Shown: positions 31,825-43,006 of the stretch, piece by piece
How positions within the stretch are numbered: position 1 is the first letter of the stretch
Layout of the letters: each line of letters opens with the position of its first letter
Assembly (NCBI RefSeq): GCF_904849725.1
Contig: NC_058523.1
Location: 169,862,689-169,926,688, forward strand
Direction: 5' to 3'
Length of the DNA stretch: 64,000 bases
Origin: Hordeum vulgare subsp. vulgare
Taxonomy: Eukaryota > Streptophyta > Magnoliopsida > Poales > Poaceae
Made by a program: the position numbers and the translations under genes
Notes under the pieces: model-generated
The model's database searches: none
The model's input: only the letters and a program-made list of their open reading frames with translations
Told to the model about the DNA's origin: nothing

Positions 31825-34051
31825 ATGGTTGCTGTTTCGAAGTGCAATTGGTTAACAACCAAAATCGATGATGCTACTCTCGAGAAATTCGTTAAGTCGG
31901 GTCATCTCGACAGTAAGGAAGTCATTGGTTGGCGAACCGCTCTGGGCGAGTTGATCCCCAACCCTGCCGACGGAGAAGTAGTCATTTTCACCGACTACCT
32001 TGAACGAGGTTTTAAGCCACCCGGGTCAAAGTTTTTCCGAGACATTCTGTATTTCCTTAACGTCCATCCTCAAGACCTGGGACCTAACTCCATCAGTAAT
32101 CTTTGCCAGTTCCAAGTGTTTTGTGAGGTGTACCTACAAAGAGAGCCCACGGTTCCTTTGTTTTGGAACTTCTTTCATTTGAATCGCCAGACTGAATTTA
32201 CCAACGGACCCAATCATGAACTTGGAGGAGTCAACATCCAGAGACGTCGTGAGCGCGGATTTCCATCAGTCCTTGTACCCAGCCATCCCAAAGGCTGGGC
32301 CGAGTCATGGTTTTATTGCCGCGACACCTCTCCACCTGGCGAGAACCCACTTCCGGGTTTCAGAGAGGATCGCCTGCCCATGGATTTCAAACTACCCGAG
32401 AAGCTCACAGAAGAAGAAGAATCTGAATTCATCCCCATCTTCTCCGAGTTACGGTCTTTGACCAATAACGGGCTCATTGGGACTGATCTGTTCCGCTGCT
32501 GGGTGGAATGGAACATTCTTCCCTTGATTCGTCGAGACGGGTTAATGTGTGAATATGATGGTAAGGTGGACCATCCACAATTCTTCCACCACAAAAAACT
32601 CGCAGAGAGGGACCTTGTTGGAGTAATTAAGAAGCTAACCGGCGAGTCTTTGGAAGAATGTGCCAAAATCGGGCTCAAGGCCTTCTGGCACTCCAACCCG
32701 GCTCCGCCAGTAAGAGTCTGAGCCGCCTTCCTTTACCTTATAAATATACTTGCCAATGCTCTGGGTTTGAAATTTACTTCTGTTCATCAGAAAGATGATC
32801 CCTTTTGGTGAAGGGGTCCAAAAGTGACAGCCCAGAAGAACACCAAACCACCGCCAAAGAAGAAGAAGAAAAAGGGCAAAGGTAAAGCCGCCGCCAAGGA
32901 TTCATCTATTGTCGGCGAGTCACGAGCTGTCGAAGAGAAATCAGAGGTAAAACTTCGCCTTTACTTATCATCTTTATATTCCGACTCATGCTTATACCAT
33001 GTGTCTTTATGTGTAGGGCGAGGACAACGAGAGCCAAGATGATGCGGTTGAGGTAATTTCTATTTCTTCCAACTCACCTTCCCCTTCTCCTAGACCATCC
33101 AGACAGATCTGTGGGATAGTCCCCATGTCTCACCCATATGCTTATATGGACCCTGATTTCCTTTTGAAGAAGGCAAGATATACTCCCAAGCGCAAAACCC
33201 GGAGTCACTCTGGCGACTTAATTTCTGGGCTGCCTGAGAAGACAACCGGTTGGAAGCGCACAAGAGAGGTACACTTTTGTTTAAACATACTCTTCCTTGT
33301 GGAAAATATGATTCTCAACTTCCTTAGTCTCCAAACTTTTATTCTGTCAGACTTCTCCCCCTTCATCTGGCGACTCAACAATGTCAGCTCTCCCGCCAAT
33401 GATTCGTGTGCAAGGGTGAGTTCCTTTGTTAACTCTCATTCTTCTCAATAACGATATGTGCCCTAATCTTGGTGCCCTTATCTGAGAGCACAGGCAAAGA
33501 AAAGAAAGACTGGCGACTTATCTTCTACTCCTAGGACGACTGAGGCCTTAGGCACGAGCGCCTCTGTCCCAGAGCTTGATGAGGACCTAGCGGCATCTCA
33601 TGACATTCCTATGGATGATATCCCCGACGTCTCGGATGACTCGCACGTCATTTTGAAGGAAACTGCTGACAAGGTTAACCCACTGAGCCCTCTCAAGGCG
33701 ACTGAAGATCCAGATGCCGTCATAATCACCGGCACTGGCTACTCCACAACTTCGGCGGCGGTTCTATCCAAGCACACCTCAAAGGAATCTCATCCTTCCA
33801 TCGAACAAGACGTCAGTAAGTTCAAGCTTCCCCAGTATGAGAAGGTGGAATTTGACCAACTCTGCTCTGGCTTCGCAAGTGGCCTAGAGACGAGTTATGA
33901 AATAAACAAAAGCTTGATTCACCTAATGAAAGTTGAACATGAGGTACGTCTATTATGTATTCTCTTCCACCCATTAGCCTTCAAATATACTAGTATTCTG
34001 CTTGATGGAAGTATTGTTTTTGTAATGTCTATCAGACCCATATCCGTCCAA

Positions 34052-34395
34052 AGCCCCCAAGGGCCGGGTCATCTTTTGAAAGATGATCCGGGTCTTGAAT
34101 TTGGTTAAAAATCTTCAACATGTAGCCCCCAAGGGTCGGGTCATCATTTGAATGATGAGCTGGGTCTTGTATATAATTAAAATCTTCAACCTGTAGCCCC
34201 CAAGGGCCGGGTCATCTTTTGAAAGATGAGCCGGGTCTTGAATTTAGTTAAAAATCTTCAACCTGTAGCCCCCAAGGGCCGGGTAATCTTTTGAAAGATG
34301 AGCTGGGTCTTGAATTTAGTTAAAAATCTTCAACCTGTAGCTCCCAAGGGCCGGGTCATCTTTTGGAAGATGAGTCGGGTCTTGAATTTTGTACG
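34052..34395. repeat. 72-bp tandem repeat, five units, each a hairpin
   Basis: Units start at 34052, 34124, 34195, 34267 and 34339 (72, 71, 72, 72 bp; the last is partial). Each begins AGCCCCCAAGGGCCGGGTCA and contains an inverted repeat with the core TCATCTTT-TG-AAAGATGA and extended arms of about 19 nt. It lies in the intron between the fifth and sixth inferred exons of the antisense gene. Confidence 0.9.
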
Positions 34396-34829
34396 ACTTT
34401 GATTAGAATCATACATTAGCCCCCAAGTGTCAGGAATATTGCTTGCAATAATTTTGAAACTTGTCTCCCCAAATTTTGTTTTGCAGGAATCTGTGACCCA
34501 GACTGATTCAGCTTTAGCCGACTTAAGGAAGAAGCTAGCCGAACAGCAAAATGGACGGTCTGAGTCAGAGAGGAAATATCACTTGGTTGTGGTTGAACTG
34601 GACAGAATGAAAGTTGATCATCAGAAACTGGAGAGGAAAGCCAAAGCTGACCAAGCCGCCATCCTAAAGCGGGCTGAGCAAGCTGTGGGAAAACTGGAAG
34701 CCGCTCAGCAAGAGCTTTCCGGCTTGAAAAAGCACATCTCCAACATGACTGTAGCCATGTTTGGTAAGCATTAACCCTTGTTTATTGAAGAAATCAGTCC
34801 AATCTCCCAAAACTATCAAACACTGATGT

Positions 34830-34834
34830 GTCCT
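34830..34834. repeat. Target site duplication GTCCT (left copy)
   Basis: GTCCT before the LTR; the identical copy is at 43002-43006. Confidence 0.93.
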
Positions 34835-35097
34835 TGATACGTCTCAAATGTATCTATAATTTTTGATGGTTTCATGCTGTTATCTTGTCAACTTTGGATG
34901 TTTTATATACCTTTTATATCTTTTTGGGACTAACTTATTAATTCAGTGCCAGTTCCTGTTTTTTCTGTGTTTTTGACTCTTTTCAGATCTGATTTTGGAA
35001 TGGACTCCAAACGGAATAAAATTCCCGAAATGAATTTTTCCAGAACAGAAGAAGATCGGGGGACTTAAGGGCCAAGGCAGGAGGCCCAGAGGGAGCC

Positions 35098-35147
35098 CAC
35101 AAGCCCTGTGGCCGCGGCCAGGGGGGCCCGCGGCCACAAGGCTTGTG
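35098..35147. repeat. Near-perfect 20-bp GC-rich hairpin in U3
   Basis: Arms CACAAGCCCTGTGGCCGCGG (35098-35117) and CCGCGGCCACAAGGCTTGTG (35128-35147) pair at 19 of 20 positions around a 10-nt G-rich loop. It lies about 35 bp upstream of the TATA-like box. The 3' LTR has lost it. Confidence 0.9.
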
Positions 35148-35182
35148 GCCTGCCTGGAGCTCCCCTGCCCTAGCTCTTTGGC

Positions 35183-35190
35183 CTATATAT
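35183..35190 (+). promoter_or_regulatory. TATA-like box of the 5' LTR
   Basis: GGCCTATATATTCCC; the matching box in the 3' LTR is at 41801. Confidence 0.5.
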
Positions 35191-36393
35191 TCCCTTAAAT
35201 CCGAGAAAAAATAGGGGCGAACACGAAACCACTTTTCCGTCGCCGCAAGCTTCCGTTTCCGCGAAATCTCATTTGGAGACCCTTCCCGGTGCCCTGCCGG
35301 AGGTGACTTTGGAGCTGGAGGGCTTCTACATCAACATCATTGACTCTCCAATGACTCATGAGTAGTCCACTTCAGACCTACGGGTCCGTAGTTAGTAGCT
35401 AGATGGCTTCTTCTGTCTCTTGGATCTTCAATACAAAGTTCTCCATGATCTTCATGGAGATCTATCTGATGCAATCCTCTTTGGTGGTGTGTTTGTCGAG
35501 ATCCGACGAATTGTGGATTTGTGATCAGATTATCTATAAATTATATTTGAGTCTTTGTTGATTTCTTATATGCATGATTTGATATCCTTGTAAGTCTCTC
35601 CGAGTCTTGGGTTTTGTTTGACCAACTAGATCTATGATTCTTGAAATGGGAGAAGTGCTTGGTTTTGGGTTCATACCGTGCGGTGACCTTTCCCAGTGAC
35701 AGAAGGGGCAGCAAGACACGCATCGTGTTGTTGCCATCAAGGGTAACAAGATGGGTTTTCATCATAGATTTGAGATTGTCCATCTACATCATGTCATCTT
35801 GCTTAAGGCGTTACTCTGTTCTTATGAACTCAATACACTAGATGCATGCTGGATAGCGGTCGACGTGTGGAGTAATAGTAGTTGATGCAGAAAGTATCGG
35901 TCTACTTGTTTTGGACGTGATGCCTATATGTATGACCATTGCCATAGATAATGTCATGACTATGCGCGGTTCTATCAATTGCTCGACAGTAACTCGTTCA
36001 CCCACCGTCTACTTGCTTTCATGAGAGAAGCCACTAGTGAACACTACGCCCCCCGGGTCTATTCACAATTATCATCTCCGCTTTTACTTTTACTTTGCTT
36101 TGTTTACTTTTTGCTTTCAGTTCTCACTTTGCAAACAATCTATAAGGGATTGAAAACCCCTTCATAGCGCTGGGTGCAAGCACTTTGTGTTTGTGCAGGT
36201 ACTTGTGACTTGACGTGATCCTCCTACTGGATTGATACCTTGGTTCTCAAACTGAGGGAAATACTTACCGCCGCTCTGCTACATCACCCTTTTCTCTTCA
36301 AGGGAACACCAACGCAACGCTACAAGGCCGTGGGGGAATCCTTTGCATATCTGCCAAGGAAATCCCTATAGGCGTAGCCAGCAGAAGGATTTC

Positions 36394-36411
36394 TGGTGCC
36401 GTTGCCGGGGA
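36394..36411 (+). other. Primer binding site, tRNA-Asp type
   Basis: TGGTGCCGTTGCCGGGGA, one mismatch to the tRNA-Asp complement, 7 bp after the LTR end. Confidence 0.85.
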
Positions 36412-36590
36412 GGATCGCTTGCCGAGGAGTATCAAGACAAGAATAATCTCCCGTCAACATGCCGATTTCTGGCATCGTTGCCGGGGAGATCAAGTTAAGG
36501 TCTATCCAAGTAAGTGTCACAAACTCATATCTTGCATTTACCTTTTTTGCCAGTTGCCTCTCGTTTTCCTCTTCCCCACTTCACATTTGC

Positions 36591-36670
36591 CGTTTTCATT
36601 TGCCTTTCTCATTTTCCATTTTCATTTGCCTTTCTCCTTTGCCATTTTCATTTGCCTTTTTTCGTTTTCC
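36591..36670. repeat. Pyrimidine-rich 26-bp repeat in the leader
   Basis: Three units of about 26 bp with the core TTTTCATTTGCCTTTCTC, just upstream of the gag start. Confidence 0.7.
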
Positions 36671-36721
36671 TTTGCCAGTTTTCTTGCTTGCTTGTATTCT
36701 TGTTTGTTTGTTGAAGTCATC

Positions 36722-38340
36722 ATGGCTGAAAACACCAAACTTTGCGACTTCTCGAATACAAATAATAATGATTTTATTAGTACTCCGATTGCTCCCGCCA
36801 CTAGTGCGGAATCATATGAAATCAATGCTGCCTTGCTGAATCTTGTTATGAAAGAGCAATTTTCTGGCCTTCCTAGTGAAGATGCCGCATCCCATCTTTA
36901 TACTTTCATTGAACTTTGCGATATGCAAAAGAAGAAAGATGTGGATAATGATGTTGTTAAATTGAAGGTTTTTCCGTTCTCTTTGCGAGATCGTGCAAAA
37001 ACTTGATTTTCTTCTTTGCCTAAAAATAGTATCGATTCTTGGAATAATTGCAAAGATGCTTACATATCCAACTATTTTCCTCCGACTAAGATTATCTCTC
37101 TCCGTAACGATATCATGAATTTCAAGCAACTTGATCATGAACACGTTGCACAATCTTGGGAGAGGATGAAGTTAATGATTAGAAATTGTCTCGCTCGTGG
37201 CTTGAGTTTGTGGATAATTATACAAATCTTTTATGCTGGTTTGAATTTTGCTTATCGCAATATCTTGGACTCCGCCTCAGGTGGAACGTTCATGGAAATC
37301 ACGGTAGGAGAAGCTACAAAACTCCTAGACAATATCATGACCAACTACTCTCAGTGGCACACTGAAAGGTCACCTGCTAGCAAAAAGGTACACGCTATAG
37401 AAGAAATTAACTCGCTTAGTGCTAAGATGGACGAGTTGATGAATTTGGTTGCTAGTAGAAATGCTCCTTTAGATCCTAATGACATGCCACTATCTTCCTT
37501 GATTGAGAGTAGCAACGCTAGTTTGGACGTTAATTTTGTTGGTAGGAACAATTTTGGCAACAACAATGCTTTTAGAGGAAACTATGTTCCTAGGCCTTTT
37601 CCTAGTAACTCATCTAACAATTATGGCTGTTCCTACAACAACACTTATGGAAATCATAACAAATTACCCTCTGAGTTAGAGAGTAATATCAAAGAGTTCA
37701 TCAACTCCCAAAAGATTTTCAATGCGTCCATAGAGAAAAACTACTAAAAATAGATGATTTGGCTAAGAGCGTTGATAGGATGTCTTGTGATATTGATGCT
37801 TTGAAAGTTAGATGTGCTCCTCCCAAGGTCAACTTGGATGAAACTTTAAAAGCTATGCGTGTCTCCATGAATGAGAGCAAAGAAAGAACCGCCCAAATTC
37901 GCGCTAGGCATGAATGGTTTAAAAGGGTTTGTTCTAGTGATGCAAATCACGAAGATCTTAAAGTGCTTGGTTTGACTCCTCTTGAATCTTTGTTTTCGCA
38001 TGTCAAACCTATTGATGAAGGTGCTGGATATGAATCCACTTTGGTTGAAAAACGCTCCAATGATTCAGAGTCCACCTATCTTGATGATAAAGGTGTGGAG
38101 AGTGGAGTAGAAGAAACCAAAATATCGGGTATTAATGGAACTCCCACTTTGGATTTCAAGGGATTCAATTATGATAGTTGCTCCTTGTTTGAATGCATTT
38201 CCTTGATGCAATCCATTGCAAACTCTCCACATGCTTATAGCCAAAGCAAAGCCTTTACCGCACATATCGTAGATGCTATGATGAAATCTCTTGAAAAGAA
38301 ACTCGAATTAGAAGTCTCTATACCTAGAAAACTTCATGAT
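36722..38340 (+). pseudogene. Gag of the gag-protease element
   Basis: The start is MAENTKLCDFSNTNNNDF at 36722. The capsid part includes FSGLPSEDAASHLYTFIELC and KVFPFSLRDRAKT, then a TGA (37004-37006) where TGG is expected, then DSWNNCKDAYISNYFP and FYAGLNFAYRNILDSASGGTF. A 2-bp expansion of an A run near 37735 shifts the frame; the C-terminal part (KIDDLAKSVDRMSCDIDALK ...) runs to 38340. It has an Asn-rich linker and no zinc knuckle. Recent but already broken. Confidence 0.85.
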
Positions 38341-38797
38341 GAGTGGGAACCTACTATCAAAATCAAAATCAAAAACTATGAATGCAATGCTTTTGTGTGA
38401 TTTGGGTGCTAGTGTTACCGCGATTCCAAAGTCTTTATGTGATATTCTTGGTTTTCATGAGATTGAAGAGTGTTCTCTTAATTTGCATCTTGCAGATTCT
38501 ACTATCAAGAAACCCATGGGAAGGATCAATGATGTTCTTATTGTTGCAAATAAGAACTATGTACCTGTGGATTTCATTGTACTTGACATAAATTGCAATC
38601 CTTCATGTCCCATTATTCTTGGTAGACCTTTCCTAACGACTGTTGGTGCTATCATCGATATGAAGGAAGGGAATATTAGATTTCAATTTCCTCTAAAGAA
38701 GGGCATGGTGCATTTTCCTAGAAATAAAATAAGATTTCCTTATGAATCTATGATGAGGGCTACTTATGGTTTGAGCACCAAAGATGACTATACGTGA
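38341..38797 (+). pseudogene. Aspartic protease of the gag-protease element
   Basis: Active-site motif LLCDLGASVTAIPKSL at about 38391 and PIILGRPFLTTVGAIIDMK near 38612. A one-base gain in a T run near 38391 puts it out of frame with gag. After DDYT the frame stops at 38795-38797 and no RT follows, which is why I call the element non-autonomous and not simply truncated. Confidence 0.85.
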
Positions 38798-38811
38798 TTC
38801 CATCACCTTAT

Positions 38812-38870
38812 GCCTAGCTAAGGGTGTTAAACAATAGCGCTTGTTGGGAGGCAACCCAACGAATCTATCC
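38812..38870 (+). other. Conserved tail motif after the coding region, with small hairpin
   Basis: GCCTAGCTAAGGGTGTTAAA ... GTTGGG-AGGCAA-CCCAAC (hairpin 38843-38860). The same block follows the coding region of the Athila-like element at 63494-63550. Confidence 0.6.
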
Positions 38871-41485
38871 TTTTTCTTTCTGTTTTCAGTTTTCCACACT
38901 TTCATAATTTTGTTATGATTGTGTTTTTTGTGTTTCTTTTGCGTTTGTGCCAAGTAAAACCGTTATGATTAGTCTAGGGGATGATTGTTTGATCATGCTG
39001 GAAAAGACAGAATCTTTCTGCTCACGAAACGAACTTTCATTTTTTTGGTAAGAGCTTTTGAGTTTATTCTTTTTGCTGCTGATTGCTACGCAAATTCTCC
39101 AGACTTTCGTAATTTTTCAGAATTGTTTAAGTACCAGAAGTATATGAAGTATACAGATTGCTATAGACTGGTCTGCTGTTAACAGAGTCTGTTTTTGTTG
39201 AGTTGGTTGCTTATTTTGATGAAACTATGGATAGTATCGGGGGGTATTAGCAATGGAAGATTAAAAATACAGTAACCCAACATCAACATAAGTAGAATTT
39301 AAGTTTGCTACAGTACCTAAGGAAGTGGTGGTTTGCTTTCTTATACTAATGATATCACGAGTTTCTATTTAAGTTTCGTGTTGTGAAGTTTTCAAGTTTT
39401 GGGTGAAGTTCTTATGGACAAAGAGATAAAGAGTGGCAAGAGCTCAAGCTTGGGGATGCCCAAGTCACCCCAAGTTGATTCAAGGATGCCAAAAAAGCCT
39501 AATCTTGGGGATGCCCCGGGAAGGCATCCCCTCTTTTGTCTTCAATCCATCGGTAACGTTACTTGGGGCTATATTTTTATTCACCACATGTTATGTGTTT
39601 TGCTTGGAGCGTCTTGTAACGTAGGAGTCTTTTATTTTTGTTGTGTCACAATCTTCCTTGCTGCACACCTAGAGAGAGAGACATGCACTCACCGTGATTT
39701 TGTCGAGCTTCACTTATATCCTTTGGTTAGGCAATTCAGCTCACATGTGTTTCACTTATATATTTTGAGTTAGTTGATTTTGCTCTGTGTGCTTCACTTC
39801 TATCTTTTGGACCACGGCAGTGCGTGGCGTGGTAGTTGATCTATGCTATGAAAGTAGTCTCAAAAGGGGTAGTTATCCAAAGGGATATGAAAACTTCCAC
39901 CTTCATGTGCATTGAGTAGTTAGAGAAGTTTGATTCATCTCAATTAGTTTTGAGTTGTGGTTGTGGTAATATTGAAGTTATACTAGTAAGGTGTTGTGGA
40001 TCTATAAATACTTGTGTTGAAGTTAATGATTCCCGTAGCATGCACGTATGGTGAATCACTATTTGATGAAGTCTGAGCATGATTAGTTTATTGATTGTCA
40101 TCCTTTGTGTAATGGTCGGGATCGCACGATGGTTTATACCTACCAACCCTTCCCCTAGGAGTATGCGTTGAATGCTTTGTTTCGATTACTACTAAAACTT
40201 TTGCAACAAGTATATGAGTTCTTCATGACTAATGTTGAGTCCATCGTTTAGATGCACTTTCACCTTCCACCATCACTATCTTCTTTAGTGTCGTGCAACT
40301 TTCGCCGGTGCATAAAACCCACCATTAGCCTCCCTCAAAACATCCACCATACCTACCTGCTATGGCTTTTTCAAAGCCATACCGAGATATATTGCCATGC
40401 AACTACCACCATGACATGTGCCACAGCTTCTACATTGCCATTGCATGATCATAAGATAGCTAGCATGATGTTTCCATTGATGTCTCTGCCATGCTAGATC
40501 GTTGTCATGGTACACTACCGAAGGCATTCCATATAGAGTCATCATTGCTCTAAGTTTTGAGATGCAAGTGTGATGATCATCATTGATGGAGCATTGTCCC
40601 ATGTGAGGAAATAAAAGAGGCCAGCGAAGCCCATTTACAAAAAGAGGCCAAAGATGCCCACCAAAATATTTAAAAAAAAGGCCAAAGAACCCACCAAAAA
40701 AATGAGAGAAAAAGAGAGAAGGGACAATGCTACTATCTTTCCACACTTGTGCTTATTAAGCACCATGATCTTCATGATTGAGAGTCTCTCGTTTTGTCAC
40801 CACCATATAGCTAGTGGGAATTTTTCATTATATAACTTGGCTTGTATATTCCAATGATGGGCTTCCTCAAAATTGCCTTAGGTCTTCGTGAGCAAGCAAG
40901 TTGGATGCACACCCACTAGTTTTATTTAAGAGCTTTCACATACTCTTAGCTCTAGTGCATCATTTGTATGACAATCCCTACTCATTCACATTGATATCTA
41001 TTGATGAGCATCTCCATAGTTCATTGATATGCCTAGTCAATGTGACGAGCTTCTCCTTGTTTGCCTTGCAACCTCCACCACACTCCATTCCACTTATAGT
41101 GCTAAAACCATGGCTCACGCTCATGTATTGCGTGAGAGTTGAAAAAGTTTGAGGAAGTAAAGGTCTGAAAACAATTACTTGGCCAATACCGAGGTTGTGC
41201 ATGATTTAAATTCGTTGTGCAAGGATGATAGAGCATAGCTAGACTATATGATTTTGTAGGGATAAATTTCTTTTGGCCTTGTTATTTTGAAAGTTCATGA
41301 TTACCTTGCTAGTTTGCTTGAAGTATTATTGTCTCCACGTCAATAGCAAACTATTGTTTTGAATCTAACGGATCTGAACATTCATGTCACATAAGAAGAG
41401 TTACAAAGGACATCTATGCTAGGTAGCATGAAAGCATAAAAAATTCATTCTTTATCACTTCCCTACTTGAGGACGAGCAATAGTT
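38871..41485 (+). other. Long 3' non-coding region of the gag-protease element
   Basis: 2.6 kb with no pol sequence. It contains two hairpins built on the PPT sequence (39449-39464 and 39507-39531) and, near 40600-40720, A-rich repeated phrases (AAAGAGGCCAAAGATGCCCACCAA-like). No gene is recognised. Confidence 0.6.
39449..39531 (+). repeat. Two hairpins built on the PPT sequence
   Basis: CTTGGG-GATG-CCCAAG at 39449-39464 and GGGGATGCC-CCGGGAA-GGCATCCCC at 39507-39531, both perfect stems. Both contain the CTTGGGGATGC core of the PPT at 41486. Confidence 0.8.
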
Positions 41486-41500
41486 AAGCTTGGGGATGCT
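41486..41500 (+). other. Polypurine tract
   Basis: AAGCTTGGGGATGCT directly before the 3' LTR. An identical 15-mer occurs at 62729-62743 in another element. Confidence 0.8.
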
Positions 41501-43001
41501 TGATACGTCTCAAACGTATCAATAATTTTTGATGGTTTCATGTTGTTATCTTGTCAATTTTGGATGTTTTATATACCTTTTATATCTTTTTTGGGACTAA
41601 CTTATTAATTCAGTGCCAAGTGCCAGTTCCTGTTTTTCTGTGTTTTTGACTCTTTTCACATCTGATTTTGGAACAGAGTCCAAACGGAATAAAATCCCCG
41701 AAATGAAATTTTCCAGAACAGAAGAAGATCGGGGGACTGGATGGCCAAGGCAGGAGGCCCATCGGGAGCCCACAAGCTTCCCTGACCTAGCTCTTTGCCC
41801 TATATATTCCCTAAAATCCCAGAAAAATAGGGGCGTCCACGAAACCACTTGTCCACCGCCGCAAGCTTCCGTTTGAGCGAGATCTCATCTGGAGACCCTT
41901 CCCGGTGCCCTGCCGGAGGGGACTTTGGAGCTGGAGGGCTTCTACATCAACATCATTACCTCTCCAATGACTCGTGAGTAGTCCACTTTAGACCTACGGG
42001 TCCGTAGTTAGTAGCTAGATGGCTTCTTCTGTCTCTTGGATCTTCAATACAAAGTTCTCCATGATCTTCATGGAGATCTATCCAATGTAATCCTCTTTGG
42101 CGGTGTGTTTGTCGAGATCCGATGAATTGTGGATTTGTGATCAGATTATCTATGAATTATATTTGAGTCTTTATTGATTTCTTATATGCATGATTTGATA
42201 TCCATGTAAGTCTCTCTGAGTCTTGGATTTTGTTTGGCCAACTAGATCTATGATTCTTGCAACGGGAGAAGTGCTTGGTTTTTTGTTCATACCGTGCGGT
42301 GACCTTTCCCAGTGACAGAAGGGGCAGCAAGGCACGCATCATGTTCCTGCCATCAAGGGTAACGAGATGGGCTTTCATCATAGATTTGAGATTGTCCATC
42401 TACAAATGTCATCTTGCTTAAGGCGTTACTCTGTTCTTATTAACTTAATACACTAGATGCATGCTGGATAGCGGTCGACGTGTGGAGTAATAGTAGTAGA
42501 TGCAGAAAGTATCGGTCTACTTGTTTTGGACGTGATGCCTATATGTATGATCATTGCCATAGATAACATCATGACTTTGTGCGGTTCTATCTATTGCTCG
42601 ACAGTAATTCGTTCACCCACCGTCTACTTGCTTTCATGAGAGAAGCCACTAGTGAACACTACGGCCCCCGGGTCTATTCACAATTATCATCTCCGCTTTT
42701 ACTTTTACATTGCTTTGTTTACTTTTTGCTTTCAGTTCTCACTTTGCAAACAATCTATAAGGGATTGACAACCCCTTCATAGCGTTGGGTGCAAGCTCTT
42801 TGTGTTTGTGCAGGTACTTGTTACTTGACGCGATCCTCCTACTGGATTGATACCTTGGTTCTCAAACTGAGGGAAATACTTACCACTGTTGTGCTACATC
42901 ACCCTTTCCTCTTCAAGGGAACACCAACGCAAGGCTCCAAGGCCGCGAGGGAATCCTTTGCATATTTGCCAAGGAAATCCCTATAGGCGTTGCCAGCAGC
43001 A
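41501..43001 (+). repeat. 3' LTR of the gag-protease element (1,501 bp)
   Basis: Full-length apart from the loss of the U3 hairpin: CACAAGC runs directly into TTCCCTGACCTAG at about 41777, consistent with a deletion at a short AGC repeat. It ends GCCAGCAGCA followed by GTCCT. Confidence 0.9.
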
Positions 43002-43006
43002 GTCCT
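43002..43006. repeat. Target site duplication GTCCT (right copy)
   Basis: Identical to 34830-34834. The last exon of the antisense gene follows. Confidence 0.93.

Larger units (their letters stand above)
34835..36386 (+). repeat. 5' LTR of the gag-protease element (1,552 bp)
   Basis: Aligned with the 3' LTR from TGATACGTCTC to GCCAGCAG. It carries about 55 bp of GC-rich sequence (35104-35160) that is absent from the 3' LTR. TATA-like CTATATATTCCC at 35183. Confidence 0.9.
34835..43001 (+). mobile_element. Athila-like gypsy element with gag and protease only (non-autonomous)
   Basis: 8,167 bp, LTRs starting TGATACGTCTCAAA at 34835 and 41501, tRNA-Asp primer site, PPT and GTCCT duplication. 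The interior codes for gag and an aspartic protease (36722-38797). The remaining 2.7 kb before the PPT has no RT, RNase H or integrase. Its enzymes must be supplied by a related element. It is the innermost, hence youngest, insertion of the right block. Confidence 0.9.

Noticed and set aside
34052..34395. CRISPR-like array
   Set aside because: The repeats are head-to-tail without unique spacers and lie in an intron of a plant retrotransposon gene.
40252..41152. Reading frames rich in His, Leu and Ser in the 3' region of the gag-protease element
   Set aside because: No retroviral or host domain; open frames on both strands; the region looks like structured non-coding sequence.
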